Shown: one piece after another, positions 33,494 to 41,588 of the stretch | Position numbering within the stretch: position 1 is the stretch's first letter | Layout of the letters: each line of letters opens with the position of its first letter | Origin: Lachnospiraceae bacterium NK4A144 | Lineage (GTDB): Bacteria; Bacillota; Clostridia; Lachnospirales; Lachnospiraceae | Direction: 5' to 3' | DNA: 64,000 bases | Assembly (NCBI GenBank): GCA_000424365.1 | Contig: AUJT01000005.1 | Coordinates: 1-64,000 of the forward strand | Translations under genes and position numbers: made by a program | Notes under the pieces: model-generated | Databases searched by the model: none | Seen by the model: only the letters and a program-made list of their open reading frames with translations | What the model was told of the DNA's origin: nothing

Positions 33494-34275
33494 CACGCCT
33501 TTGCAGCTTTTATCAGTTCATCGACTTCTAACGCACCGCCAAAAAGTTTCAATGCGCTTCCTACTGTGAAGTTCACATGGTTTTGTCCGTTTTCACGAAG
33601 AATATCTACATCCTTAAGGCTTCGTACTCCTCCTGCATATGTGACAGGAATAGTATCGACTCCCGACAATATCTGAACAAGTTCCGGATCGATCCCGGTC
33701 CCTTTTCCTTCTACATCCACTGCGTGGATCAGGAACTCATCACACTCATCTGAAAGCGTTTTCAGAGTTGACTCATTTACTTCAAATCCGGTAAATTTCT
33801 GCCAACGGTCTGTTACTACAAAGTACGGTCCATCTGGTGTTTTCTTTCTGCACGAAAGATCAAGGACTATTTTTTCTCGTCCGACCTCTCTCTGCAGACG
33901 GCTCAGATTTTCACGATCAAACGATCCATTTCTAAAAACAAAACTTGTGACGATCACATGCGATGCTCCTGCATCCAGAAATTCCGCAGCATTTTCGTCA
34001 GTAATTCCGCCGCCGATCTGCATACCACCCGGAAATGCTTTTAACGCCGAGACCGCTTCTGCCTTAGTCGCTTCATAATAGTCCGAATCACGGCTATTAA
34101 GCAGTATCACATGTCCGCCGCTTAGATTTTTCTCCTTATACAACTCTGCATAATATGCCGCGCTTTTTTCAGAGACAAAGTTTTCGGAAGCAGTATCGCC
34201 ATCGTCTCTTAAAGAGCTTCCGACGATCTGCTTCACCTTTCCATTATGTATGTCTATACAGGGTCTAAACTGCAT
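33493..34275 (-). CDS. HisA-type ProFAR isomerase, eukaryotic-like subfamily
   Basis: The 260-residue TIM-barrel starts FRPCIDIHNGKVKQIVGSSL and contains MQIGGGITDENAAEFLDAGASHVIVTSFVF, VLDLSCRKKTPDGPYFVVTDRWQKFT and VTYAGGVRSLKD. These match the yeast HIS6 and plant form of phosphoribosylformimino-AICAR-ribotide isomerase better than typical bacterial HisA. The enzyme performs the fourth step of histidine synthesis. It is the third gene of the lysine-riboswitch operon dapA-dapB (12 bp after dapB), with no other his gene in the window. Catalytic aspartates (Asp8-type in CIDIH, and in HAVDVEGKG) are present. Confidence 0.85.
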   Translation of the reverse strand: MQFRPCIDIHNGKVKQIVGSSLRDDGDTASENFVSEKSAAYYAELYKEKNLSGGHVILLNSRDSDYYEATKAEAVSALKAFPGGMQIGGGITDENAAEFLDAGASHVIVTSFVFRNGSFDRENLSRLQREVGREKIVLDLSCRKKTPDGPYFVVTDRWQKFTGFEVNESTLKTLSDECDEFLIHAVDVEGKGTGIDPELVQILSGVDTIPVTYAGGVRSLKDVDILRENGQNHVNFTVGSALKLFGGALEVDELIKAAKA

Positions 34276-34287
34276 ACTCTATTCCTC

Positions 34288-35043
34288 TTAGGCAAGAGCA
34301 TCTGCCATGCTGTAGAGTCCGGGATTCTTTCCTGCAAGGAACTTAGCCGCTGTGATAGCGCCTTTTCCAAAGATTGCTCTGGAATATGCTCTGTGTGAGA
34401 AAGTGATCACTTCATCCTGTCCTGCGAATATAACATCATGATCACCGGGGATCGTCCCGCCTCTTACGGCAGAAATACCGATTTCCTTGACAGGACGGCT
34501 CTCACTTCTGCTGCTCCTGTCATAAGCATATTCATATTCGTTGTTGAGCGAATCATTAATAGCATCTGCAAGAGCAATGGCTGTTCCACTGGGCGCATCT
34601 TTTTTCTGGTTATGATGCTTCTCAACGATCTCGATATCAAAACCTGCTGCTGCGAGCTGAGGCGCAACATCATGAAGCACTTTGAGAAGAAGATTTACTC
34701 CAACAGACATATTCGCGCTGCGAAGTATAGCAACCTTTTCAGAAGCCTCTTTTACACGACCGATCTGCTCATCGGAAAGTCCTGTTGTACAAAGTACTAC
34801 AGGCGTACCAGTCTTTACCGCATAATCAAGAACTTTGTCTGTACCTGTCGGAAGTGAAAAATCAACGATAACATCAGCTTTCACATCACATTCTTCAATG
34901 GAAGTAAATACGGGATACTTATTTTCAACACCTGTATATACATCAACTCCTGCCACTATCTCGACATTTTCTTCCTTTGAAACAAGCTCTGTGATAATTC
35001 TTCCCATACGACCATTACAGCCGTTCATTATGATCTTTACCAT
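34288..35043 (-). CDS. dapB: 4-hydroxy-tetrahydrodipicolinate reductase
   Basis: The 251-residue enzyme has the nucleotide-binding start VKIIMNGCNGRMGRII, the substrate motif EKHHNQKKDAPSGTA (catalytic His and Lys) and a C-terminal FSHRAYSR. It reduces the DapA product in lysine and diaminopimelate synthesis. The ATG at 35043 follows AAAGGAA. It lies downstream of dapA with a weak terminator-like hairpin between, so its expression may be lower than that of dapA. Confidence 0.95.
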   Translation of the reverse strand: MVKIIMNGCNGRMGRIITELVSKEENVEIVAGVDVYTGVENKYPVFTSIEECDVKADVIVDFSLPTGTDKVLDYAVKTGTPVVLCTTGLSDEQIGRVKEASEKVAILRSANMSVGVNLLLKVLHDVAPQLAAAGFDIEIVEKHHNQKKDAPSGTAIALADAINDSLNNEYEYAYDRSSRSESRPVKEIGISAVRGGTIPGDHDVIFAGQDEVITFSHRAYSRAIFGKGAITAAKFLAGKNPGLYSMADALA

Positions 35044-35083
35044 GACGATTCCTTTCTCCATATAACCTTATGATACAATTAAA

Positions 35084-35116
35084 CCCCGCAGAAAAACGCA
35101 GTTTCTCCGCAGGGCT
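35084..35116 (-). terminator. Intercistronic hairpin between dapA and dapB
   Basis: On the minus strand CCCTGCGGAGAAA (35114-35102) pairs with TTTTTCTGCGGG (35096-35085), followed by GTTTAATTG, a short T-rich tail. It may partly terminate transcription or protect mRNA ends. Confidence 0.6.
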
Positions 35117-35126
35117 GCATAGTTTT

Positions 35127-36011
35127 TTATTTAAGAAGACCGAAGTTCTTCATTGCATTCTTAAGACGTACAAGGTTATTGTCCTGCATAGGCACGAGAG
35201 GCTTCCTGAGCGGGCCTACTTCCATACCCATGAGATTCATGGCATGCTTAACAGGAATAGGATTTGTTTCGCAGAAAAGCGCAGAAACAAGTTCTTCCTC
35301 TTCAAGCTGCATCTTTGCTGCTGTCTTTACGTCTCCGTTCAGGTAGCTTGCGCACATATCATGAACATAACGAGGTGCAACATTAGATACAACAGAAATA
35401 ACACCAAGTCCTCCAAGAGACATGATCGGAATAGTTATATCATCATCACCTGAATATACTTCACACTCAGGGCAGATGGAAAGGATCTTAGCAACCTGTG
35501 AAAGGCTTCCGCTAGCTTCCTTAACACCAACGATATTCGGAACATTCTTTACAAGATATGCCAGTGTTTCAGGCTCGATATTTACACCTGTTCTTGACTT
35601 AATGCTGTAAAGGATAATCGGGATCTTTACTGCATTTGCAACATCTGTGAAATGCTCGATAAGTCCTGCCTGTGTTGTCTTATTGTAGTAAGGTGTAACC
35701 TGCAGAAGCGCATCAACGCCAACTTTCTCTGCCTCCTGAGACAGATATACTGCAGTTCTTGTGCAGTTTGAACCTGTTCCTGCGATAACAGGAATACGAT
35801 GATTTACCTTTTCAACGCAGAATTTGATCGCTGCAAGATGCTCATCCTCAGTGAGAGTAGCCGCCTCACCTGTTGTTCCCATAACGACAATGGCATCTGT
35901 ACCATTTGTCACCTGATCCTCGATGATCTCCGCAAACTTTTCGTAGTTTATATCACCATTATCCTTAAATGGTGTAACTATCGCTACGCCTGCGCCTTTG
36001 AATACTGACAT
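35127..36011 (-). CDS. dapA: 4-hydroxy-tetrahydrodipicolinate synthase
   Basis: The 294-residue TIM-barrel has GAGVAIVTPFKDNGDINYEKF, VMGTTGEAATLTEDEH, VTPYYNKTTQAGLIEHF (Tyr of the catalytic triad), ILYSIKSRTGVNIEP, and the Schiff-base lysine in VGVKEASGS. It condenses pyruvate with aspartate semialdehyde. AAAGGAGAAAGG precedes the start. The leader carries a lysine riboswitch with terminator, so it is repressed by lysine. Confidence 0.96.
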   Translation of the reverse strand: MSVFKGAGVAIVTPFKDNGDINYEKFAEIIEDQVTNGTDAIVVMGTTGEAATLTEDEHLAAIKFCVEKVNHRIPVIAGTGSNCTRTAVYLSQEAEKVGVDALLQVTPYYNKTTQAGLIEHFTDVANAVKIPIILYSIKSRTGVNIEPETLAYLVKNVPNIVGVKEASGSLSQVAKILSICPECEVYSGDDDITIPIMSLGGLGVISVVSNVAPRYVHDMCASYLNGDVKTAAKMQLEEEELVSALFCETNPIPVKHAMNLMGMEVGPLRKPLVPMQDNNLVRLKNAMKNFGLLK

Positions 36012-36029
36012 AACCTTTCTCCTTTCATA

Positions 36030-36062
36030 AAGAAAACCGACGCTTTTCCGACGCCGGTTCTA
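36030..36062 (-). terminator. Riboswitch-controlled terminator before dapA
   Basis: On the minus strand AACCGGCGT pairs (with two wobble pairs) with GCGTCGGTT around a CGGAAAA loop, followed by TTTCTTTA. It is the expression platform of the lysine riboswitch. Confidence 0.8.
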
Positions 36063-36100
36063 AAATCTTCTCATAGAATTAATTATTAAATGAAAGATTC

Positions 36101-36270
36101 CGATAGCGCCCCACTTCCATAAGAAGTGACAGTTATGCAGGTATTTCCTGCATTCCCAAGGCTATTGAACACAGCATTCAATCCCTTTCGGCGCCGTTCC
36201 CTTTCTCCTGTCTTCGTCTGCAGCTGCTGCATCCGACAGATTACTGATGAAAAGCGCAACCTCTATCTCT
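36101..36270 (-). ncRNA. Lysine riboswitch (L box)
   Basis: Minus-strand leader of dapA. Conserved pieces in order: GATAGAGGTTGCGC at the 5' side of P1/P2, ATCAGTAA, GGAGAAAGGG, GCCGAAAGGG, TTGGG...TGCAGG, ACTGTCAC and closing GCTATCGG, whose CTATC pairs with the opening GATAG. These match the L-box aptamer with its five-way junction. A terminator follows 40 bases later. Lysine binding should stabilise the aptamer and allow termination. Confidence 0.92.
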
Positions 36271-36343
36271 TTTCAGTTGGTAAAAGAATAGCACAACCAC
36301 TATATACTGTCAATGCTAGTTTAACGCGCGAAAGTGGTAAAAT

Positions 36344-36841
36344 TTAAAGACGATCAAACTTTACTGTTTCCAGCTTAGTGACTTCATCCACGCATTTACA
36401 AACTTCATCGCTGATCTGTATTCCTGTCATTATTATCCCTACATTATCAGGTTTTGCACTGAGCAACGCTTTCAGATCATCTATAGTGAGCAGATCGTTA
36501 TCAAAAAGTCCAAGAAACTCGTCCAGGATCAGAAGATCGCACTCTCCTGTCACCAGACACTTCTTTGCGAAGTTAAATCCATTTCGGATATTCATCGCTT
36601 CTTCCTGCTTTGCTTCTTCTGAAAGATCCTCAAAGCATACTGCTGACTTTTCAAAGCTAAAAAGCTTGATCTCAGGCTCCAGACGCTTGATTATATCAAA
36701 TTCGCCCGTAGTTCTTCCTTTTAAAAACTGAATAATGACGACAGAACGCCCAAGATTAGCGGCTTTAAGTCCCTGTCCCACTGCGGCACTGGTCTTACCT
36801 CTGCCCTCACCGCCAAATATCTGTATTAGTCCCTGTTCCAT
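36344..36841 (-). CDS. cobO: Corrinoid adenosyltransferase (CobO/BtuR family)
   Basis: The 165-residue P-loop protein has the family Walker A IFGGEGRGKTSAA, VIIQFLKG, the helix with GFNFAKKCLVTGECDLLILDEFLG, and a C-terminal IIMTGIQISDEV region where CobO has LTGR. CobO adenylates cob(I)alamin or cobyrinate diamide. It stands alone between the lysine riboswitch and a dispersed repeat. The last motif is divergent (MTGIQ for LTGR), so activity on corrinoids is likely but not certain. Confidence 0.8.
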   Translation of the reverse strand: MEQGLIQIFGGEGRGKTSAAVGQGLKAANLGRSVVIIQFLKGRTTGEFDIIKRLEPEIKLFSFEKSAVCFEDLSEEAKQEEAMNIRNGFNFAKKCLVTGECDLLILDEFLGLFDNDLLTIDDLKALLSAKPDNVGIIMTGIQISDEVCKCVDEVTKLETVKFDRL

Positions 36842-36995
36842 AAGCAGACCTCTTTTTTTACATTAGATTCTTAAGATGTTTTAATCTCTTAAGAAAATCT
36901 TAATGTGTTTTTTAAAAACAGATGGAATAATAACACACTTCTGTATAATAATCAAATCTTTGGGTTTTACCATGATCAATACAGTAACAAAACCA

Positions 36996-37140
36996 GTTAC
37001 AGTTCACACGTAAACGGAGCATTTACTGCGGAGTTTACGACCAATAACGCTGAATAGCCATTGGATTTTGCTCATCGCCGTAGGCGATTTAATTGGCAAA
37101 ATCCGTTACGTGAGCGAGCTGTAAGCGAGTGAACAGTAAC
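36996..37140 (+). repeat. Dispersed structured intergenic repeat, copy B
   Basis: A 145-bp block bounded by GTTACAGTTCAC at the left and GTGAACAGTAAC at the right (imperfect terminal inverted repeats). A direct repeat CAGTAACAAAACCAG occurs just outside the left end and again across the right end. Internal stems: CGTAAAC (37009-37015) with GTTTACG (37033-37039), and GATTTTGC...GCAAAATC enclosing ATCGCC/GGCGAT. It matches copy A at 184-324 in inverted orientation. MITE-like or REP-like; no ORF. Confidence 0.8.
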
Positions 37141-37178
37141 AAAACCAGGTCGAAACTCCTTGAACATTAATAAAAACA

Positions 37179-37206
37179 TTGAAGTATCTTGAGAATGTGT
37201 TACAAT
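37179..37206 (+). promoter_or_regulatory. Promoter of typA
   Basis: TTGAAG (37179-37184), 16 bases, TACAAT (37201-37206), 60 bases before the start codon and just after the dispersed repeat. Confidence 0.7.
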
Positions 37207-37217
37207 AAATCGGTTAT

Positions 37218-37240
37218 TGCCTTAGAAACAGGCATTTTTT
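37218..37240 (+). terminator. Short terminator-like hairpin in the typA leader
   Basis: TGCCT (37218-37222) pairs with AGGCA (37230-37234) and is followed by six T residues. It lies between the promoter and the ribosome site, so it could attenuate typA transcription. Confidence 0.45.
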
Positions 37241-37266
37241 GTTTAAAATAAAGACAGGAGATTACA

Positions 37267-39126
37267 ATGGTAGAAAAAAGAGAAGACATTCGTAATGTAG
37301 CAATTATCGCCCATGTCGATCACGGTAAGACCACTTTGGTCGATGCCCTGCTTCGTCAGAGCGGAGTCTTCCGTGAAAATCAGGATGTTCAGGAGCGTGT
37401 AATGGACAGCAATGCTCTTGAGCGCGAGCGTGGTATCACAATCCTCTCCAAAAACACAGCTGTTAAATATAACGATACAAAGATCAACATCATCGACACC
37501 CCCGGTCATGCTGACTTCGGCGGTGAGGTTGAACGTATCCTTAAGATGGTAAACGGAGTAGTTCTGCTCGTAGATGCATTTGAAGGTGTTATGCCTCAGA
37601 CAAAGTTCGTTGTTATGAAGGCCCTTGCTCTGAAGCTTCCCATCATCGTATGTGTAAACAAGATCGACCGTCCGGGCGCAAGACCTCAGGAAGTTGTTGA
37701 CGAAGTTCTCGAGCTCTTTATGGATCTCGATGCAACAGATGAGCAGCTTGACTGCCCGTTTGTATTTGCATCCGCAAGAAACGGTATCGCTTCTCTTGAT
37801 CCGGAAGTTCCGGGTACAGATATGAAGCCCCTTTTCGACACGATCGTTGATTATGTACCGGCTCCTCAGGGTGATCCGGAAGGAAATCTTCAGATCCTCA
37901 TCAGTACTATCGACTACAATGAATATGTAGGACGTATCGGTGTTGGTAAGGTTGACAACGGTTCCGTAAAGGTTAACCAGGACGCTATCATCGTAAACCA
38001 CCACGATCCTTCCCGTAAGGAAAAGGTAAAGATCAGCAAGCTCTATGAGTATCAGGGTCTTTCAAAGGTTGACGTTGATACTGCTACTATCGGAGATATC
38101 GTTGCCGTTTCCGGTATTGCTGATCTGAAGATCGGTGATACTGTTTGCGGTACATCATCAGAGCCGGTTGCTATCCCGTTCCAGAAGATTTCCGAGCCCA
38201 CTATTTCCATGAATATCATGGTAAATGACTCTCCTCTCGCAGGACAGGAAGGAAAGTTCGTAACAAGCCGTCATCTTAAGGACAGGCTCTTCCGTGAGCT
38301 TAATACAGACGTATCTCTTCGTGTAGAAGAAACAGAGTCTACAGATACATTTAAGGTATCCGGTCGTGGTGAGCTTCACCTCAGCGTCCTTATCGAATCT
38401 ATGAGACGTGAAGGTTACGAGTTCGCAGTTAGTAAGGCAGAAGTTATCTATCACGAAGATGAAAACGGCAAGCTTCTTGAGCCTATGGAAACAGCTTATG
38501 TTGATGTTCCGGATGAGTTCTCCGGTACAATTATCTCCAGCCTTTCCGAGCGTAAGGGTGAGCTTCTGAACATGGGCTCCATCGCAGGCGGATATACTCG
38601 TCTCGAATTCAAAATCCCGTCTCGCGGTCTTATCGGCTTCCGTGGTCCCTTCATGACAGATACAAAGGGTAATGGTATCATCAACACCATTTTCTGCGGA
38701 TATGAGCCTTTCAGAGGTGAAATTTCCTATCGTAAGACAGGTTCCCTCATTGCGTTCGAGACAGGTGAAGCAGTTACATACGGACTCTTCAATGCGCAGG
38801 AGCGTGGTTCTCTCTTCATCGGTGCAGGAACAAAGGTTTATTCCGGTATGGTTATCGGAAGCAATCCGAGAAGTGAGGATATCGAGGTTAATGTCTGCAA
38901 GACAAAGCACCTCAGTAATACACGTACATCATCTTCTGATGAAGCACTTCGTCTGGTACCTCCGGTTGTTCTTTCTCTGGAGCAGGCTCTTGACTTCATC
39001 GATACAGATGAGCTTCTCGAGGTTACTCCTAAGAACCTCAGAATCCGTAAGAGAATCCTTGATGCTACTCTCCGTAAGAGAGCAGGTATCAGTGCCAAGG
39101 CAAAAGCTCAGGCTGCAAAGAACTAA
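37267..39126 (+). CDS. typA: Ribosome-associated GTPase BipA/TypA
   Basis: The 619-residue translational GTPase has all G motifs (AHVDHGKTTL, RGITI, DTPGHADF, NKIDRPGA, SARNGI), EF-G-like domains III and V, and the BipA-specific C-terminal domain (KTKHLSNTRTSSSDEALRL). It binds the 70S ribosome and aids 50S assembly, especially in the cold. ACAGGAG precedes the start. Codon use is highly biased, as for abundant proteins. Monocistronic with its own terminator. Confidence 0.97.
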   Translation: MVEKREDIRNVAIIAHVDHGKTTLVDALLRQSGVFRENQDVQERVMDSNALERERGITILSKNTAVKYNDTKINIIDTPGHADFGGEVERILKMVNGVVLLVDAFEGVMPQTKFVVMKALALKLPIIVCVNKIDRPGARPQEVVDEVLELFMDLDATDEQLDCPFVFASARNGIASLDPEVPGTDMKPLFDTIVDYVPAPQGDPEGNLQILISTIDYNEYVGRIGVGKVDNGSVKVNQDAIIVNHHDPSRKEKVKISKLYEYQGLSKVDVDTATIGDIVAVSGIADLKIGDTVCGTSSEPVAIPFQKISEPTISMNIMVNDSPLAGQEGKFVTSRHLKDRLFRELNTDVSLRVEETESTDTFKVSGRGELHLSVLIESMRREGYEFAVSKAEVIYHEDENGKLLEPMETAYVDVPDEFSGTIISSLSERKGELLNMGSIAGGYTRLEFKIPSRGLIGFRGPFMTDTKGNGIINTIFCGYEPFRGEISYRKTGSLIAFETGEAVTYGLFNAQERGSLFIGAGTKVYSGMVIGSNPRSEDIEVNVCKTKHLSNTRTSSSDEALRLVPPVVLSLEQALDFIDTDELLEVTPKNLRIRKRILDATLRKRAGISAKAKAQAAKN

Positions 39127-39141
39127 TCCAAATAGCTATAG

Positions 39142-39187
39142 AAAAAGGCGGTTCGGTGTGTATCAACACACTGAACCGTCTTTTTTC
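39142..39187. terminator. Terminator of typA, also facing the yitT paralogue
   Basis: AAAGGCGGTTCGGTGTG pairs with CACACTGAACCGTCTTTT with one mismatch and wobble, followed by a T6 run on the plus strand and A-rich sequence on the other side. Confidence 0.88.
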
Positions 39188-39203
39188 ATGCTTTATAAAC
39201 AAC

Positions 39204-40076
39204 TCAATCTGTTTTAGGAAGTGTAAATCTTCCCTCTACCTGATCTGTTTTTATGATATTAATAAATACGCACGGATCTATCTGCTTTATTGCCGATACT
39301 ACTTTCTTTAGCTCCGAATTTGAAACAACGGAGTATACGACTGTTCTCGGCGTATCCTGATAAGATCCCATACACTTTATATCAGTCGCTCCATGATGCG
39401 TAAGACGATAAATCTCATCTGTTACCAATTTAGGCTTATCCGTTACTATAAGCAGTGTATTTTTCCAATACCGCTTGTATAGACCATGTATCACCTGCGT
39501 GGTTGTAAACTGGAATATTATGGAATACAATGCCTTGTCCCATCCAAACATATATCCGTTTACTGCCAAAATACATGCATTAAAAATCAGGATATAGTTC
39601 CACGCATCGATATTAAATTTCTCTGACAAATACATCGCTACAAAGTCCGTACCGCCGCTCGTAGCATCTGCTCTGAGGCAAAGAGTAATTGCAAAACCGT
39701 TTACAAGACCTCCAAATATACTTATCAAAAGAATATCATAGGTAATAACCTTTAACGGTATCATATCTGTAAGGATAGATGTGAGTACGATCGTTATGCA
39801 CGAAAATATCGTAAACTTCTTTCCTATCGCCTTAAAGCTGATAATGATAGGGCCAGCATTTAGAGCAAGGTATATTGGTCCGTATGGCAGTTCTATAGAA
39901 AAGAATTTCTGACACACATTCTGTATAAGGATCGTGAGGCCGGAAAATCCTCCCGGCAATAAACCTCCTGTATGTACAAACGATCGTAGATTTATAGAAA
40001 TGATCGCACCTGCCAGAACACACAGAAGAACTCTTTTTATATCCCTAAGCAGTGTTTTTCTGCTGCAATCATTCAT
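39204..40076 (-). CDS. YitT family membrane protein with DUF2179 domain
   Basis: The 290-residue protein has six membrane helices, HTGGLLPGGFSGLTILIQ, CLRADATSGGTDFVAMYLSEKF and a C-terminal DUF2179 domain (TLLIVTDKPKLVTDEIYRL ... DPCVFINIIKTDQVEGRF). A paralogue is at 14538-15398. AGGAGG precedes the ATG at 40076. It lies about 50 bp after trkH on the same strand and may share that transcript. Function unknown. Confidence 0.88.
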   Translation of the reverse strand: MNDCSRKTLLRDIKRVLLCVLAGAIISINLRSFVHTGGLLPGGFSGLTILIQNVCQKFFSIELPYGPIYLALNAGPIIISFKAIGKKFTIFSCITIVLTSILTDMIPLKVITYDILLISIFGGLVNGFAITLCLRADATSGGTDFVAMYLSEKFNIDAWNYILIFNACILAVNGYMFGWDKALYSIIFQFTTTQVIHGLYKRYWKNTLLIVTDKPKLVTDEIYRLTHHGATDIKCMGSYQDTPRTVVYSVVSNSELKKVVSAIKQIDPCVFINIIKTDQVEGRFTLPKTD

Positions 40077-40127
40077 TCCCCGATTCCTCCTATATAGACA
40101 TATGAACATCCGTCGTTGAATGTCCGT

Positions 40128-41582
40128 TTACATCTTTTTCCATGTAGTTCTTGAGAATAGTGCCAAGATAGGGAAGATCTCCAGACGTCCTGCAAGCATA
40201 TCAAATGACAGTACTATTTTTGAAAACGCGCTGTACTCTGCAAAGTTGCAGGTAGGTCCTACCTGTCCGAGTCCCGGTCCTATATTATTAAATGTACATA
40301 AAATTGCAGAAAAATTAGTTTCTGTGGTAAAACCATCAAGCGATACCAGAAGCATACTGAGCATGATTATAATGATGTATGCCGTGAGATATGCGTTTGT
40401 ATTTGCAAGAATCTTTTCATCGACAACACGGTTATTTACACGTACAACCTGAATCTCTCTCGGATGCAGCACTGTCCTAATATTTCTCCTGAGGCCCTTC
40501 ATGAGAAGCATGAGTCTCGCGCATTTGAGACCGCCTCCCGTACTTCCGGCACTAGCTCCTATTACCATAAGTGCCAGTATTATCGTTTTAGAAAAACTTG
40601 GCCACAGATCAAAATCCGTGGTTGCGTAACCTGTTGTTGTGATGATACTCGCAACCTGAAAGAACGACTGTCTGAGAGTTTCTTCCAGCGTAGGATACAT
40701 ATTTCTGACATTAACTGCTATTAGCAGTGCTGCAACTACAACTATTCCAAGATAAAGCCTCAGTTCTTCATCCTTAAACAAAGACTTAAAGTCTTTCAAG
40801 AGTATCAGATAATAACAGCTGAAATTTACACCAAATAACAACATAAAGACCGTGGTGACATTTTGCAGATACGGACTGTAGCTCGCAAAACTATCAGCCT
40901 TTACTCCGAATCCACCTGTTCCCGCTGTACCAAATGCATGACACACGGACTCAAAAAGCGGCATCCCGCCAAGCAACAGGAAAACGATATTCAAAACTGT
41001 AAGTCCGATATACATAAGATACAGGATCATAGCAGTCTGACGCATCTTTGGCACGATCTTGCCTACACTCGGACCGGGGCTTTCTGCCCTGAGGAGATGG
41101 AGCGTAAAACCATTTCCACGTCCCGATGACGGAACAATAGCGAGCAAAAATACAAGTACTCCCATTCCTCCAACCCAGTGCGTAAAACTCCTCCAATAAA
41201 TAATTCCTCTCGAAAGCTTCTCTACATCAGGTACTATCGATGCTCCGGTAGTCGTAAAACCTGATACTACCTCAAAGAAACAATCCACATATCTCGGAAT
41301 TTCTCTTGAAAAATAAAAAGGCAGGCATCCAAGCAAACTCATAACTATCCAGGCAAGTCCTGTACATACCAGACCTTCTCTTGCATAAAAGCCCTTTTTT
41401 GCTCCCTTTGATACGAGCATGAGTAATCCTGCGGTAACAAGGATCAGTGCGATCGTTGAAAGGAAAGCACCTATCGCCACGTTCTCATGGTCATATATAG
41501 AAATTAAAAGCGCAGGAATCATGAATACAGCCTCAATAAGAAGGATATATCCATTTAGACGCGCCAGCATCTTATAATTCAT
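40128..41582 (-). CDS. trkH: Potassium uptake membrane protein TrkH/KtrB family
   Basis: The 484-residue protein has the four M1-P-M2 repeats with selectivity glycines (TTGASIV, GTAGTGGFG, TTGYATTDF, NNIGPGLGQVG) and about ten membrane helices. It forms the K+ channel-like subunit. It is preceded by trkA with a 6-bp gap. Potassium import driven by Na+ or H+ is expected. Confidence 0.94.
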   Translation of the reverse strand: MNYKMLARLNGYILLIEAVFMIPALLISIYDHENVAIGAFLSTIALILVTAGLLMLVSKGAKKGFYAREGLVCTGLAWIVMSLLGCLPFYFSREIPRYVDCFFEVVSGFTTTGASIVPDVEKLSRGIIYWRSFTHWVGGMGVLVFLLAIVPSSGRGNGFTLHLLRAESPGPSVGKIVPKMRQTAMILYLMYIGLTVLNIVFLLLGGMPLFESVCHAFGTAGTGGFGVKADSFASYSPYLQNVTTVFMLLFGVNFSCYYLILLKDFKSLFKDEELRLYLGIVVVAALLIAVNVRNMYPTLEETLRQSFFQVASIITTTGYATTDFDLWPSFSKTIILALMVIGASAGSTGGGLKCARLMLLMKGLRRNIRTVLHPREIQVVRVNNRVVDEKILANTNAYLTAYIIIIMLSMLLVSLDGFTTETNFSAILCTFNNIGPGLGQVGPTCNFAEYSAFSKIVLSFDMLAGRLEIFPILALFSRTTWKKM

Positions 41583-41588
41583 CTGTCT

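Noticed and set aside
37243-38910. Long minus-strand ORFs (250 codons) opposite typA
   Set aside because: They mirror a highly biased, clearly real plus-strand gene; products are low-complexity Cys/Ile-rich and lack ribosome sites.
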